A program made the translations under genes and the position numbers. A stretch of DNA of 64,000 bases from Fennellomyces sp. T-0311 (taxonomy: Eukaryota > Mucoromycota > Mucoromycetes > Mucorales > Lichtheimiaceae). The stretch lies in NCBI GenBank assembly GCA_025266875.1, contig JALLLT010000011.1, positions 558,001 to 622,000 of the forward strand, in the 5' to 3' direction. This document shows positions 12,699 to 24,134 of this stretch, piece by piece. The notes below the pieces were generated by a model, which worked only from the letters and a program-made list of their open reading frames with translations, was not told the origin of the DNA and did no database searches. Each line of letters begins with the position of its first letter. Position 1 is the first letter of the stretch.

Positions 12699-13270
12699 GG
12701 GGTAATAATAGTATTGTTGTTGTTGTTGTTGTTGTTGTTATGGTTGTTATCGGCAATCTGGCTGCAGATCCCTCTGCCTAGTTTTGCTGCAGCGTTGTTG
12801 TTGAGGTTGAGGGGGGTGAGTGGTTGGGATGGCCAGTGCTTGGTGCAACGGGCTGTTCCACCGCCGCGGGACTAACTCCGCGAGGCCTGGGGCATTGGGC
12901 GTGCTCGGCTGTGGGAGGTCAGGTTTCTGATTTGAGTTTCCACAGTAGCAAGTCCCCATGACAGGAATTTGTCATTTCAAGATGCATGGTGGTATGGTCG
13001 TCTGTACGATAGCATGGAGCAAAAAACTGATCGCTTACTCCAAAAGGGGAAGCGCGGTTTCTTTTTGGGTGTGAGAGCGTGTGTGTATATTGGACGGCTT
13101 GGTTCCACGACAAGCAGCAGCAGGACAAATGCTTCCGGGCCTGGAAGGCTGTCTTTTTTTTTGTTTCTTTCTTTTCACCTTTCTTTTTTTTTGCTTAACC
13201 TTTTCTCCCCCTTTCCCCCTTTCTTTTGACAACCCTTACCGACTGTGCGTTACTTGCTGCGTAGCGTTCT
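12699..13270. other. Intergenic region and cdc24 promoter
   Basis: Contains a (TTG)n microsatellite just after the upstream locus and a long pyrimidine-rich tract at about 13150-13235 directly before the cdc24 start codon. No further gene is seen. Confidence 0.5.
12713..12739. repeat. (TTG)n microsatellite
   Basis: About nine TTG triplets in a row, followed by a few degenerate ones; noncoding. Confidence 0.85.
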
Positions 13271-16128
13271 ATGGCTACTTTGACCTTAAAGCGAAGAGTG
13301 CCTTCGCTAGGCGCTCTACCCACTGCTGCACCTCCAGCAGTGATCGATACCCCACTTCCATCCGCATCCATCACCAACAAACCCGCCGTGCCTGGCGCGT
13401 CGCTGTATCACATCTGCCGCTCAGTGCTCGACCGTCTCGCCGCTGTAGAGGGCCTGAGTGAGTTTCTCGATGCCGAAACACTCGCTCCGTCGCAACTGAA
13501 CCCATCTACATCCACGTCGACGACCACGTCGTCCTCGTCCTCTGAACCAACTACACCTACAGCCACCAGCGGAGACCCGCTTAGCAAATTATGGTCGATC
13601 TGTCGTCGCGGTTCGCCCCTGTGCATCCTGTTTAACGCTCTGCAGCCGGAAAAGCCGCTCAAAGTGGACGATCGGGATCCCAACTTGAATCAGATCAACA
13701 CTTGCAAAGCGTCCGTTTACCATTTCCTTGTTGCCTGCCGAAACCAGCTGGAGTTCCCCGAAGACGACGTTTTCACCATCACCGACCTCTACCTCGACGA
13801 CACGAACGGATTTGTTAAGGTATTTGCATCACATTTTCTATCTTTAATTTTTTATATTTATTTATTTTTATTTTCGTCAGGTTGTCAATACCATCAACAA
13901 AATTTTACATTTGCTTGAGGAGAAAGGCCTGATATCTGTACGATGCGCCAACAGAAACTCAGATCCTAATGCGCCTAAAGATACGCGCGGCAAGGTTGTC
14001 TTTGAATTACTCGAAACCGAACGCAAATATGTTCAGGATCTGGAAACGCTTCAGGTAACCTAGCAACCGTTCCCTTGGGAACTATTATTTACACTCCCAT
14101 CTATTATCCGCTGCAGAACTACATGCGTGAACTCCAGAGCCAGAAAATTCTGTCGTTGGATACCATTCATTATTTGTTTGGCAACCTCAACGCACTAGTC
14201 GACTTTCAGCGCCGATTTCTGATCCTGGTAGAAGACATGGCAGAAAAGCCTGCCCAGGAACAACGTATTGGCCTGTTGTTTTGCCAAATGGAAGAGGCGT
14301 TTGCCGTATACGAGCCCTACTGCGCCAACTATTACTCCGCTCAACACTTGGTTGTGCAGGAGGCTCCTAAACTCCAGAAACTTGCCGATGTCTTAAACCC
14401 AGTGTACGAGCTGCCATCGCTGCTCATCAAGCCTGTCCAGCGTATCTGCAAGTATCCGCTGTTGATGGGTGAGCTGGTCAAGAGTACCAACAAGGAATGG
14501 CCTTGCTACACAGAGATGTCCTCGGGTCTTGAAGCAATCAAACGAGTTGCTGAAAAGGTCAATGAAACCCAACGCAAGCACGAGAACGTTCAAGCGGTTG
14601 AAGATTTGAAAAAGCGAATCGATGATACCGTAAGCTTTATCGATTACTAAGCGATGACGCATTGCTTATATATCTTTACAGAACAATTCCATCGAGTCGT
14701 ATGGCACCTTATTACTTCAGGATAAGCTTGGCATCATGGCCAAAGACGCCGAACGTGAAATGTCCGTATTCTTGTTCGAAAAAATGCTGCTCATCTGCAA
14801 AGAAAACAAAGAAGCTGCGAAAAACAGATTGACAAAGTCGAACACGATCATGAAAAAGAAACGTCGTGGAAGTTTGCAAGAGCGAGCCAAGATCCTTGCC
14901 AACCGGATCATTGGCGTTCACAACCGCTCCTACAGTGGTAAAATGTTTTACATTATAGTTTTTTTAATTTGTTTCTAACCATATGATGCTAGGTGTTTGG
15001 ATGTTATCGATCGAGTACAAGATGCCAGACGTTGAAGTTTTTACGTTACGGTTACGCAACGAAGAACAGCTCAAACTTTGGGAATCTACGCTCAATAAGA
15101 TCAAAGCAACTTCTCGAACGCATGTTCCCAACACTCATTTGTACTCGATGCCCAGCCCGACGCATTATCAAGTTTCAGATAACGCGTCGTTCATGGACGA
15201 CGACGAGGAAGAGGATGACTATTACTACGACGATGAAGAAGAGGAAGCGCCCGCACCAACACGGTCGCGTAGCAACTCGATCTCAGCTCAGCTGTTCAAT
15301 ACTCTATCCGGCCGACCCAAGGGGGAAGTCAAGTCTCGTCAACATGGACATCAAATGCCAGGCATGAACTTGTCACCTTTGCCACGTGTAAGTGCAAGTA
15401 CAACAACCAACGGTCATCATTATCACCATCATCACCCTGATTATGGTATGTACCCCGCTTCGCCACCACCGTCGCACCCATCGTCGCCTACGAGCTCGTC
15501 ACGCGTATCCACCAATGGCATGTGGCATCATCGACGCAATCATACCGGCGAAGAATCACCTTTGACGGAGATCGCATCCAAATTCATGACTGGCGATGTA
15601 CCAACGCCTACCGAAGAAGAACTGCGTCAGTTCCCTCTTCCCCCGCCCGTGAACCGGAGCCAGTCGCAGTCGGCGGCCATCGGGTTAGGTGTCTACAACA
15701 GCACCAATCCTGTACCGCCTATCCCAAAGAACACCCGCATGCGGTCACAAAGTAGCCCGAACATCCACAAGGCCGCGGCAGCAGCGGCACAAGTACCACC
15801 TCCATATCCTTTGCCTGAGTTAGACAACATTATCCGTCCTGTCGCTTCAACTCCGCGTTTGTCTGACAGTGGTCTTAAAGTCAAGCTCAGCTACAATGAT
15901 GGCATTTACGTGATCAAAGCCAACGAGGATGTGTGCTACCTCCAACTCATGGAGAAAGTTGAAAAGAAGATCAGATTGGTCGGCAACCTGAAGCCCCAGG
16001 ATACCTTGCGTTTGAAGTACAAAGACGAAGACGGAGACTACATTACCATCAACTCGGATGACGACGTCCAAATGGCCTTTGAAAACCGTGGACGCAGTCC
16101 TTCTGTCAGTCTCTATGTCAACGTCTAA
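13271..16128 (+). CDS. cdc24: Cdc24-type Rho/Cdc42 guanine nucleotide exchange factor
   Basis: Activates Cdc42 to set up polarised growth at the cell cortex. Exons 13271-13819, 13881-14054, 14117-14629, 14682-14937 and 14993-16128 join in phase to 875 aa, close to yeast Cdc24 (854 aa). In order: an N-terminal Cdc24-type calponin-homology region (about 45-190, from LYHICRSVLDRL to CRNQLEFPEDDVF), a DH domain (about 210-412, starting FELLETERKYVQDLETL and including LLIKPVQRICKYPLL), a PH domain (about 420-535), a long Ser/Pro/His-rich linker with an acidic patch, and a C-terminal PB1 domain (about 793-875) with the acidic motif DEDGDYITINSDDD. The PB1 is expected to bind a Bem1-like scaffold. 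The PB1 and linker share one exon. Confidence 0.95.
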
Positions 16129-16563
16129 AAAAAAGTCATGCCATCACCCCACTTCTCCCATGTAACAACACCCCATTACACTCGCTTGTGATTTTATTCT
16201 GTTTACCCAACACACCACTTTCCTCTTTCTTGTATGCCTTTTTTTGTACCCTTCCCGCTCCTTGTATTTTTTCTTCCTTTTCGGATCTCACATGATCCTC
16301 TGTACCACATTTCCACATTTCCAAGTATCCAAACTTTTTTCTTGTATGTTTTCTATATGTCATATATTACTACCTCGATAGAGCAAGTCGTGTGTTGACT
16401 ACCCCTCACCCTCTTTTGTACATATTTCCCCACTCGTTTACCTGCTTTGTGTTGTACTTTTTTCTTATATATTTATACGCACACAACCCACTTTCTTCCT
16501 TTCCATAAAAAATATATATATATATATATATACGGTTGTATCACATGACATCGCTAGTAGCTA
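16129..16563. other. Convergent 3' intergenic region
   Basis: T- and C-rich spacer between the convergent cdc24 and dehydrogenase genes. It includes an (AT)n run but no coding signal. Confidence 0.5.
16512..16532. repeat. (AT)n microsatellite
   Basis: Ten or so AT dinucleotides, in the noncoding spacer downstream of both flanking genes. Confidence 0.8.
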
Positions 16564-18105
16564 TTAGGAAGTGATTTGAATCTTGATGGCGCCATCCCTC
16601 CCTCCTTTAGCGTGTTGAAAAGCTTCCTTGGCCTTTTCCAGCGGGTAAGTATGGGTGATCAGCGGCTTGACATCGATGGTTCCTTTTGTTAGCATCTTGA
16701 TGGCACGTGGATATCTATAAAGAAGAAACCATTAGAGCCTAAATAATTGATTGTTTATCATGTTCCAGAATCTCACGTCTACATATCAAACAAACTAAAT
16801 GTGAGCAGCCAAACAACATCCATACCAATATTACACATTACATTGCAATAACGAAACACGCCTAAAATATTCACTTGTCGCGACGTAATTTCGGCAACCG
16901 GAAACGTTTGTGTTGATGCGCCCAAACCAACTAATACGGCCGATCCGCCATTTTTCGTTAGCTAAAAAAAATCAAAACTTGTCAAACAAACGAGGATAGA
17001 GAAAGTTTTTACTCCTATTTACCAAAATGGACATTTGTACACACGTTTCGGCGCCGGTGCAATCAATGACACAATCAGCACGATGATGTATCGTTTTGAG
17101 AATATGATCCTTCATACGACGCGCATACTCAATGTTTGGTTCACCTCGTTGAGGTAATTCCAACAGAAGTTGTGTATCCGACGCGTATGATTTAGCAAAT
17201 TCTAAACGCGACGGTACTAGGTCTAGAACACTGTTATTAATGTATGTGTATGTGTGTGCTTTGTTGCTGTTGAGAGTACCTGCAACAATGACTTGTGTTG
17301 CTCCTGCCGCTTTTGCTGCTGCACACGTCAATAGTCCAACCGCGCCTGCACCGAATACCAACACAGTGTCTCCTGGCTGAACATTTCCTCGTTGCACGGC
17401 ATAAACTCCTACTGACAACGGTTCAATCAGTGCACCTTCTCCCAACGACACGCCATCAGGAAGCCTAAACACGTTTATGTTAGCTTTCCCACTCCAAAAA
17501 AGCGATAAACTAAATTAACGCGCTTGAAACAAAAATCTTCGGGATGACGATAGTAATGACACAGTGTTCCGTGAATAGGTGGTGTGGCAGCACTGTAACA
17601 ACAATTAATAAAAAGTGATGGTCAAAAGTAATCGTCTTACAAAGCTACATCAGGACACAAGTTGTACTGGCCATCTTTGCACATTTCACACGTACGGCAG
17701 GTCACACCAGGCTCCAACGCCACGCGGTCACCGGGCATGAATCGTCGAACTTGGTCCCCTGTGGCAACCACTACTCCTGCCGATTCATGGCCCAGGACAA
17801 GGGGCTCGCGTACAATCGTGTCACCCATTCTGCCATGCGTGAAGTAGTGCACGTCCGATCCACAAATTCCTGTTGCTTTAACATTGACGAGAACGTCTGA
17901 CATGGTTGTGTCAAATGCTTTATGTATAGAAAAAGTCGTTTTTTCTTTTCAATACCTAATGGACCGAGTTTGGGAACAGGCCGATTTTGCTACACTTCAT
18001 ATTAACTTTCACTTCAGGTCAACTTGGACATGCATAATTTATTCATACCACGACAATTTCTCCTGCTTTTGTCAGAACGGCAGATGGATTACTATCAAGC
18101 GTCAT
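16564..18105 (-). CDS. Zinc-dependent polyol dehydrogenase (sorbitol/xylitol dehydrogenase type)
   Basis: Medium-chain dehydrogenase that oxidises a sugar alcohol to a ketose with NAD. Exons in coding order: 18049-18105, 17956-17989, 17641-17896, 17524-17592, 17464-17280, 17222-17023, 16961-16837, 16714-16564; total 358 aa. Catalytic zinc ligands lie in GICGSD and GHES. The structural zinc loop has four Cys in CRTCEMCKDGQYNLC. The nucleotide fold shows GAGAVG and a following Asp (VIVAD), which favours NAD over NADP. The second exon is only 34 nt. Two joins deserve care. The intron at 17465-17523 needs a GC donor to keep KLPDGVSL in frame, and the donor at 16836 is chosen by phase only. The gene is a good candidate for L-iditol 2-dehydrogenase or xylitol dehydrogenase; the substrate is not decidable from sequence. 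Confidence 0.9.
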
Positions 18106-20006
18106 TAATGAGTAAAGAGAAGAAAGAAAAAGATTGAAGCAGCCACAGTTGTTTGTTCAATCCTCCATCTCTCTCTCTTGTGGGTATCATACCATCCAAT
18201 CGGATTTAATGCATACGTACAACGGATGGTGTGTGAAAAAACTCATGTGTTAGCTGAAAGGTTTTTTAGCACACCGCAAGTTAGTAGTATTTTAGGTTAC
18301 TGGTGTGTCCGATATGCAGTATTTCACAGTTCTTTACTGATTTGCTGTAAAAGTGATATACACACGTATGCAATGTAAGCAGGACGCCTAAGAACTTTCT
18401 AAAACTATGGCAGGGGGAACTTTTGAAAGAGGAAAATGGTCCTGCCGTGCTTTTGGAAATTGCCCGGGTTATGTAACCTCGGACGCACCCTTTTTCATGC
18501 GGTAAGGTGTATACATTTCAGGGCTTAAATTCTCCTAATGACTTTTTGTCCAACGTCGTCGGGATATACGTAATTTCTCCACTTTCTGATGCGCACACAG
18601 CCAGGGCGTTGTCCAGTACAAATCATGTCGTAAAATATCCGCTCTTTTTACACTTTCCTGACTGATGTTCAATTCCATAACCGGCTTGAATATTAAATGA
18701 ATGTGTTCGTTGTCTTTTCATGTGTTCGAGACCAGTATGTTATAGCCATCGAGAAGTATGTAGTAACAACAGTAGTAAATCTCATATTATAATTTCGTCA
18801 GTCGAGCTGTATCTGCTCCCACTTTTGCTCACAGATCGACGATTCTCCATTGTCTAGCTGATGATTCATAGATGTTTGTGTAACCATATACTAGCTTACA
18901 TTTTTCATCGCACCCTGCTTCATCTAATGCTTGCCCTTATGCTTGATGTTGATCCGGTTATGGTAAAAACTATGGAAATTCGTCACAGCAGTAGCTGTTC
19001 TGTAATATGCCTATCTGTGATGCTTTCTCATTGTACCACGTAAGAGAATAATTATTAGCTGAATTTATCTGTAAAGGGATAAATACGTACCAGTGAGCAT
19101 TATCTGCTATCGTACTATCTTTATGAATAGTAGGCAGGAGGTATTACTATTTTGGATATCCAATATTTCCTGATCGTTAATATCCATATTCGTATCGAGA
19201 TTACATTATGTTCACGTATTACTAGTTATCCGTGATGTATGTAAGTCTTACCCAAAGTTGCTCTTGCACATTCAGTTGATCTGAATTAATAACCGCGCGA
19301 TCCATCATACGTGTCAGCACTATTAATCGTAATTGATGACTATTAATGACATCTTTGTTATTAAGTATAAAGGTATTTTACACCATGTTATTATACTATT
19401 TAATAAATAATAAGCAAGAGGCTTTATGCAATTAGAGTTTAGTCATTTCGAAATCACAGCAAAGGATTAATAATAACAACCCGACGCAAAGGTCTAACGA
19501 TCTGCTGCGAGTACTACTTGTACTCTTTTTGGCGCCCCAGCGTTTCCATCATTTGCAAATGTTGCTCTACCTAGTTCATTGATGTTGGAAGTGACACGTA
19601 GTGTTATCGATTTATCCGGCCTCGGCCATATTTCCTTTAGTTTAAGAACACAATGTCAGCCCATCATAATATTCCATTCATTATATTACACTTTAGTTTA
19701 TGAACTTGAGGGCTAGTTTTACATTTTAGCTTTCCTGCCAACCTCTCCCCCATTTTTAAGCTCTATCTACGCTATGTCTAGCTCAGAATCGGTCTTCCAG
19801 ACAAGTCTTTTACACCTTATGATGCAATCCTTACCTAACCGACCTTATTTCTTCTTCCGTTCATCGATCTAAGGAAATTAGCGCATATTAATAGCGCAAT
19901 ATATATATATGAAAACAATACGGAAAATAAAAAAAACAAGAGTATTCTCTGGGCAAAAAAAATTTGAAAAGAACCCAATCAAGGAGAAATTGTGAGGATT
20001 CGAACA

Positions 20007-20339
20007 TTACGCGTGACAGAAGACCGTATTAAAACAATGACAAGTGACAATCCATGAACAAATGAGAGGTGATAGCAATCTATCGCTAATGCCGTTGGTG
20101 CGATCGGCAAGAGCAGAATTCCAAGCTCTTACTTGGCTCTTGGTATCTCTGAGGCTGCTCGGAAATGAAAGGTATCCGTCCTGATATAATGTATCGCCCA
20201 ATGGAATGTTGGGGTCATCAAAATGTCCATGAATTCCTTCCGACAACGGGAGCGTGCAAACTGAATTCAGACATCCCAGTGAGATGACTATATTCTGGAA
20301 ATAGAAATATCGAAGCTGCCTCGATCGTGAAATTGACAT
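20007..20339 (-). other. Unassigned 110-codon open frame
   Basis: Starts with an ATG at 20339 and stops at 20007. The peptide has mixed composition without low complexity, so it is not simply repeat noise, but I recognise no family. An internal GTAAGA about two thirds along could be a splice donor. Treat it as a possible exon or relic. Confidence 0.2.
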
Positions 20340-21538
20340 ATCACATGTAATATATCATTCAACATCATAGCTGTAGATATCGAATTGGGTTTTCTGAGCA
20401 GATTCTATTTCTTCGTTGATGCCATCTAATAACTATGCTTTCATATCGTTGAAGGTAATATCGAGATGCTTGGTACGTACGCACTCTAACAATGGTTTCT
20501 AAAAAAATTATGGACGTCCCATTCATTCCTATAATCATTATATATCGTATGGGCTCCCAACGAGGCTTGTTGAGTTAAAAATCTCAGCAACATAGAAATA
20601 AATTCAATCACTATCTGCTAAATGTTCTAACGGCATTAGCCATTGTAAATTTAGCAGCATTGTAGAATAAGTAGAATTTCAGCTTTAGTATTATATCTGA
20701 GATCAAGTTCGACTTTCAAATGGTAATAAATTAGTTTGGGAACGGTTTGGTTTGAGCCACTCACTATTTCCTTCTAAATCTGATACTGTCTTCAGCGACG
20801 CAGAATGCGATAGAGCTGAGTGTCCAATAATGTAAAATGAATTCGTCGCTAGAGTTGGTTTAATAGATGAACCAATTTGCTGCGAAAGTATATAGAACAT
20901 CGACAAATGGAACCCTTCTGTGACACATAACGGTATAAAGCTATAGACTCAAATATTCACTCGAAGTCATTATCTTGTAATTCAAGGCGGGGTGTTTAAG
21001 TTATTTTATTAACCTTTAGAATACTGTGAGCGTTAAACGATTAACCAAGTGATTGAATATCACGTGTTTCATTATTGAGCGATGCCAGCACAACAGCCGT
21101 AGCATACCAAAAGGAACTCTATTCTAATCATTGTCAGGAGAAACTACCATCCATCTTCACGTGAGTTTGGTGCATAAAGGAATTGTATCCCTCCAGATGG
21201 TACTAGCAGTCATAAATCTGAGCAACTGGACTTGATTTAAATATGAAAAGACATTCAGGTTAAGTTCTGTAAGTAAATGGGCACCTTGAATTTCCATTGT
21301 TTTGGTTCAGCCCACATTAATGATCTTGGACGAGTAGCAAAGAGGAGAAATATATAGTTCTTGGCTTAATATACATAGATCAAAACTGCAAATTAGCACA
21401 CACAACAACGAAGTAATAGTTCTTGATGTGAACTATTTGATTACTGTTTATACCTATATACGTTGTAACAAATTCCCTTTTCCGTTTGGTTTCTCTTTTG
21501 GTGACACTATATTCCATATACAGCATGCACGTGCTCAT

Positions 21539-21766
21539 TAGGTCCTCACAAGGTGACGAATTAACGCCGCTGAGAATAAATTGAGGTTGACCAGAAAAGG
21601 AATTGATACTACTTTTGGTAATCAAGAAAAATCAATCGAGATATGCCAGAGGAAAAAAACGAGGTCGACCCCGTTTTTTCTTGTTTACCAAAAGTAGTAT
21701 CAATTCCTTTTTTGGTCAACCTCAATTTATTCTCAGCGGCGCAAATTCGCACCTTGTGAGGACCTA
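21539..21766. repeat. Long inverted repeat (foldback structure)
   Basis: The left arm, about 21539-21631, and the right arm, about 21675-21766, are near-perfect reverse complements of roughly 92 nt, with a few mismatches and a one-base indel and a spacer of about 43 nt. The arms begin and end at TAGGTCCTCACAAGG and its complement. As RNA it would form a long hairpin; as DNA it resembles a foldback or nonautonomous transposable element. No transposase frame lies inside. Confidence 0.85.
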
Positions 21767-21795
21767 TTGTGTCTGCTGCCTGCTCTAATGTTTGA

Positions 21796-21957
21796 TGCAT
21801 TTTGCGCATCTCAATCTACTTCTTTACACGGAACCCACGGTCAACAGCCACTATTCTATTATACTTGTGCATTTTGCACATCTCAATCTACCTTTGTACA
21901 CAGATCCCCACGGTCAACGCCCGATATTCTATTATACATGTGCATTTTGCACATCTT
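21796..21957. repeat. Tandem repeat, unit 72-73 bp, about 2.3 copies
   Basis: The string TGCATTTTGC recurs at 21796, 21868 and 21941. Each full unit also contains CATCTCAATCTAC, CACGGTCAAC and TATTCTATTATAC, with scattered substitutions. It starts 30 bp after the foldback repeat. All three forward frames stay open through much of it, a by-product of the repeat rather than evidence of coding. Confidence 0.8.
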
Positions 21958-23410
21958 CATCTTGCACTCGGATCATTTCGAGACACCCTTTCACATCAGC
22001 AACGTGCCTCCGGCACAACTTGTCATTATCGCAGTCGTATATTCAGAACCAGGAGAAAGGAAGCCTATAAATACCCACGAATTATCAAATGAAATAAACC
22101 AGTTAACTTGACCACAATTATCTTGATCATACCTATCAGAAGCCCAAGACAGGAGCTTACATCTGTATTTGGTTAGCTCACCCTTTCTATTTCTCTTATT
22201 TCACCTATTTGTGGACCCTGTTTCACACAAAACCCTTTTTTATACAAACATTTTCCTATCACAACAACATATATAGTACCTCACTGTTTTATAATTTGCC
22301 TCACTATGGGCATCACTACTGTTGTATAATATTGTCAAAGAGAGATAGGGAGTTGTTATTAATTGACTTAATGCCACTGGGTGGTTATTGCATATCTATA
22401 TAAAACGATAAGCAGTTTCGTTTGACTTGAGTAACATAATAACCTAACAGCTTGGTCCGGATTATCCATAATGCATCATGGAAGAGCAACGTAATTTTGT
22501 CTTTACTTCTGCAATGATGATTGTATTGTACAGAGAATGTAATTACTTGCGTGGGGAAATGTAGAGATTCGTAACAATGAACCCACCGTTCTATACGACC
22601 AACGCATTAAGCTTCTTGATCCTTTGGAAGCATATACTAAATATACGTCTTGATGTGCTAAAGAGACCCTTTTGTTCTAATTTAACTTCGTCGAGCTCAT
22701 TGTAAAAAGGAAGTAGAATAGGGCGGATAAAAAATTATATCTGACGTCTGACTATTAATTAGTTACATAAGTCCTTGACCGTAAGTTGATAGTATATCTA
22801 TCACAACCGGGTACATGGTACTGGCAGATACATGACATTGTCCTTTTCTAGAGAAAACTAGAAAAAAGCATTTGCCGATATCATAATGTCGCCGATGCAA
22901 AGTGAGACAAATGACTTCTGTTATTGCTTACTTTTAATAATATTCTTGAAATACTGCACGGACTAGGTATGTGATTCATGCAGGTGTGATACTATTTATG
23001 TATTGAGTTTCTTCTCAGTAAATGTCATTTTGCCCTGATGAGCGTTTGTTTATGCAAAAGTGGCATATTTCACATGTTAAAGATATTGGCTGCTGATGCT
23101 AATAGGCAGCGATCAACTGTTGCCATGGACCCCCATATCCCCAACGAATGGCGCATCGACGAAGCGACAGAGTCCGCACAATGAACAATAAGCATACGAT
23201 ATTTTTAATCAGAAAGTGCAATCGGTGCATTTGCTTGCAAAAAAAATGAAGGTTGTCCACGGTGATGAACACTGGATCAAAGGAAAAGCGAAGGTGTTGA
23301 AAGATTAGTAACGAAGCAACCCTAAATGAAGTACGCTACTGGCGGAGTAGCACTTTTGGCTTAAAAAAGAGTAGCTTAACTGGGACGATTACGATCACTT
23401 GTTGTCTTCC

Positions 23411-23951
23411 ATGTCACCTCTTGGCCAAGTTTTCACATTGGTATTAATGATCCACACGAGCGTGTCTGCAATGATTACTAATTTATTGGGAACAGCATGC
23501 ATTAATCCACGGTGGCCTCGGCGTTGTGTTGATCTTTGCTCCACAACTACTCAATGAATACATTCCGCTTGCAGACGCCACAGCAACACTTTTAGCACGA
23601 GGATATGGAGTTGCACTTGTAGGACCGTCGGTAGGAAGCCTTATGTGTGCTGCTTTACCAGACACGTTGCCCTGCAAGCGGGCTACAGGTAATATCAAAG
23701 CCGGGTTCATTTTCCAAAAACAGGATGCTTAATGCAGTTCATACGTAGGCGTGGGATTGATGGTATATCATACACTGATCGCATACCTATTTTTCCAAGC
23801 GCGCAAAGATGGATCTATCCCTTACACACCCGGTACACTCGCCATGATCCTGCACCTTGTTCTCTTGTTTATGTTTTACATTTGGTACAAGGTCAGCGAG
23901 AGCCAAGTCAAGGCATTTGTAAAGAAGCAGAAAGGAAAGAACGCTCATTAA
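23411..23951 (+). CDS. Small multi-pass membrane protein of unknown function
   Basis: Exons 23411-23440, 23496-23688 and 23749-23951 join to 141 aa. The first exon (MSPLGQVFTL) was picked because it starts with ATG, ends at GTATTA in phase 0 and is followed by an intron with a perfect TACTAAT branch site. Hydrophobic stretches suggest about four membrane segments: ALIHGGLGVVLIFAP, YGVALVGPSVGSLMCAAL, VGLMVYHTLIAYLFF and TLAMILHLVLLFMFYIWY. The C-terminus is short and Lys-rich and would face the cytosol if the count of four is right. I do not recognise the family. It is convergent with the RRM gene, 183 bp away. Confidence 0.72.
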
Positions 23952-24134
23952 AGCACATGTGTATTGATGAATACACTGTCGAGCCGGCTGTGGCGATCAC
24001 TGGACTCTGTGTTTGCGGGTAGTGATGAACGTCTCACGAGTAAAAGTGCTTTATTATTCTGTGAAATGGTTCATAAAAATGAAATGGTGATGTGCGACCC
24101 CTTGAAGGAAGTGCTAAAGAGGACGTGTGAGTCG

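Larger units (their letters stand above)
18106..23410. other. Long AT-rich gene-poor region
   Basis: About 5.3 kb with no supported gene. The base composition is visibly richer in A and T than in the flanking genes. It contains a long inverted repeat and a tandem repeat, listed separately. A 110-codon ATG-started minus-strand frame (20007-20339) contains a plausible donor (GTAAGA) but no recognisable domain; it might be one exon of an unknown gene. Everything else is short frames in degenerate sequence. Confidence 0.5.

Noticed and set aside
19985..20060. GATTCGAA string resembling a tRNA B box
   Set aside because: No matching acceptor stem or D-arm was found within tRNA distance.
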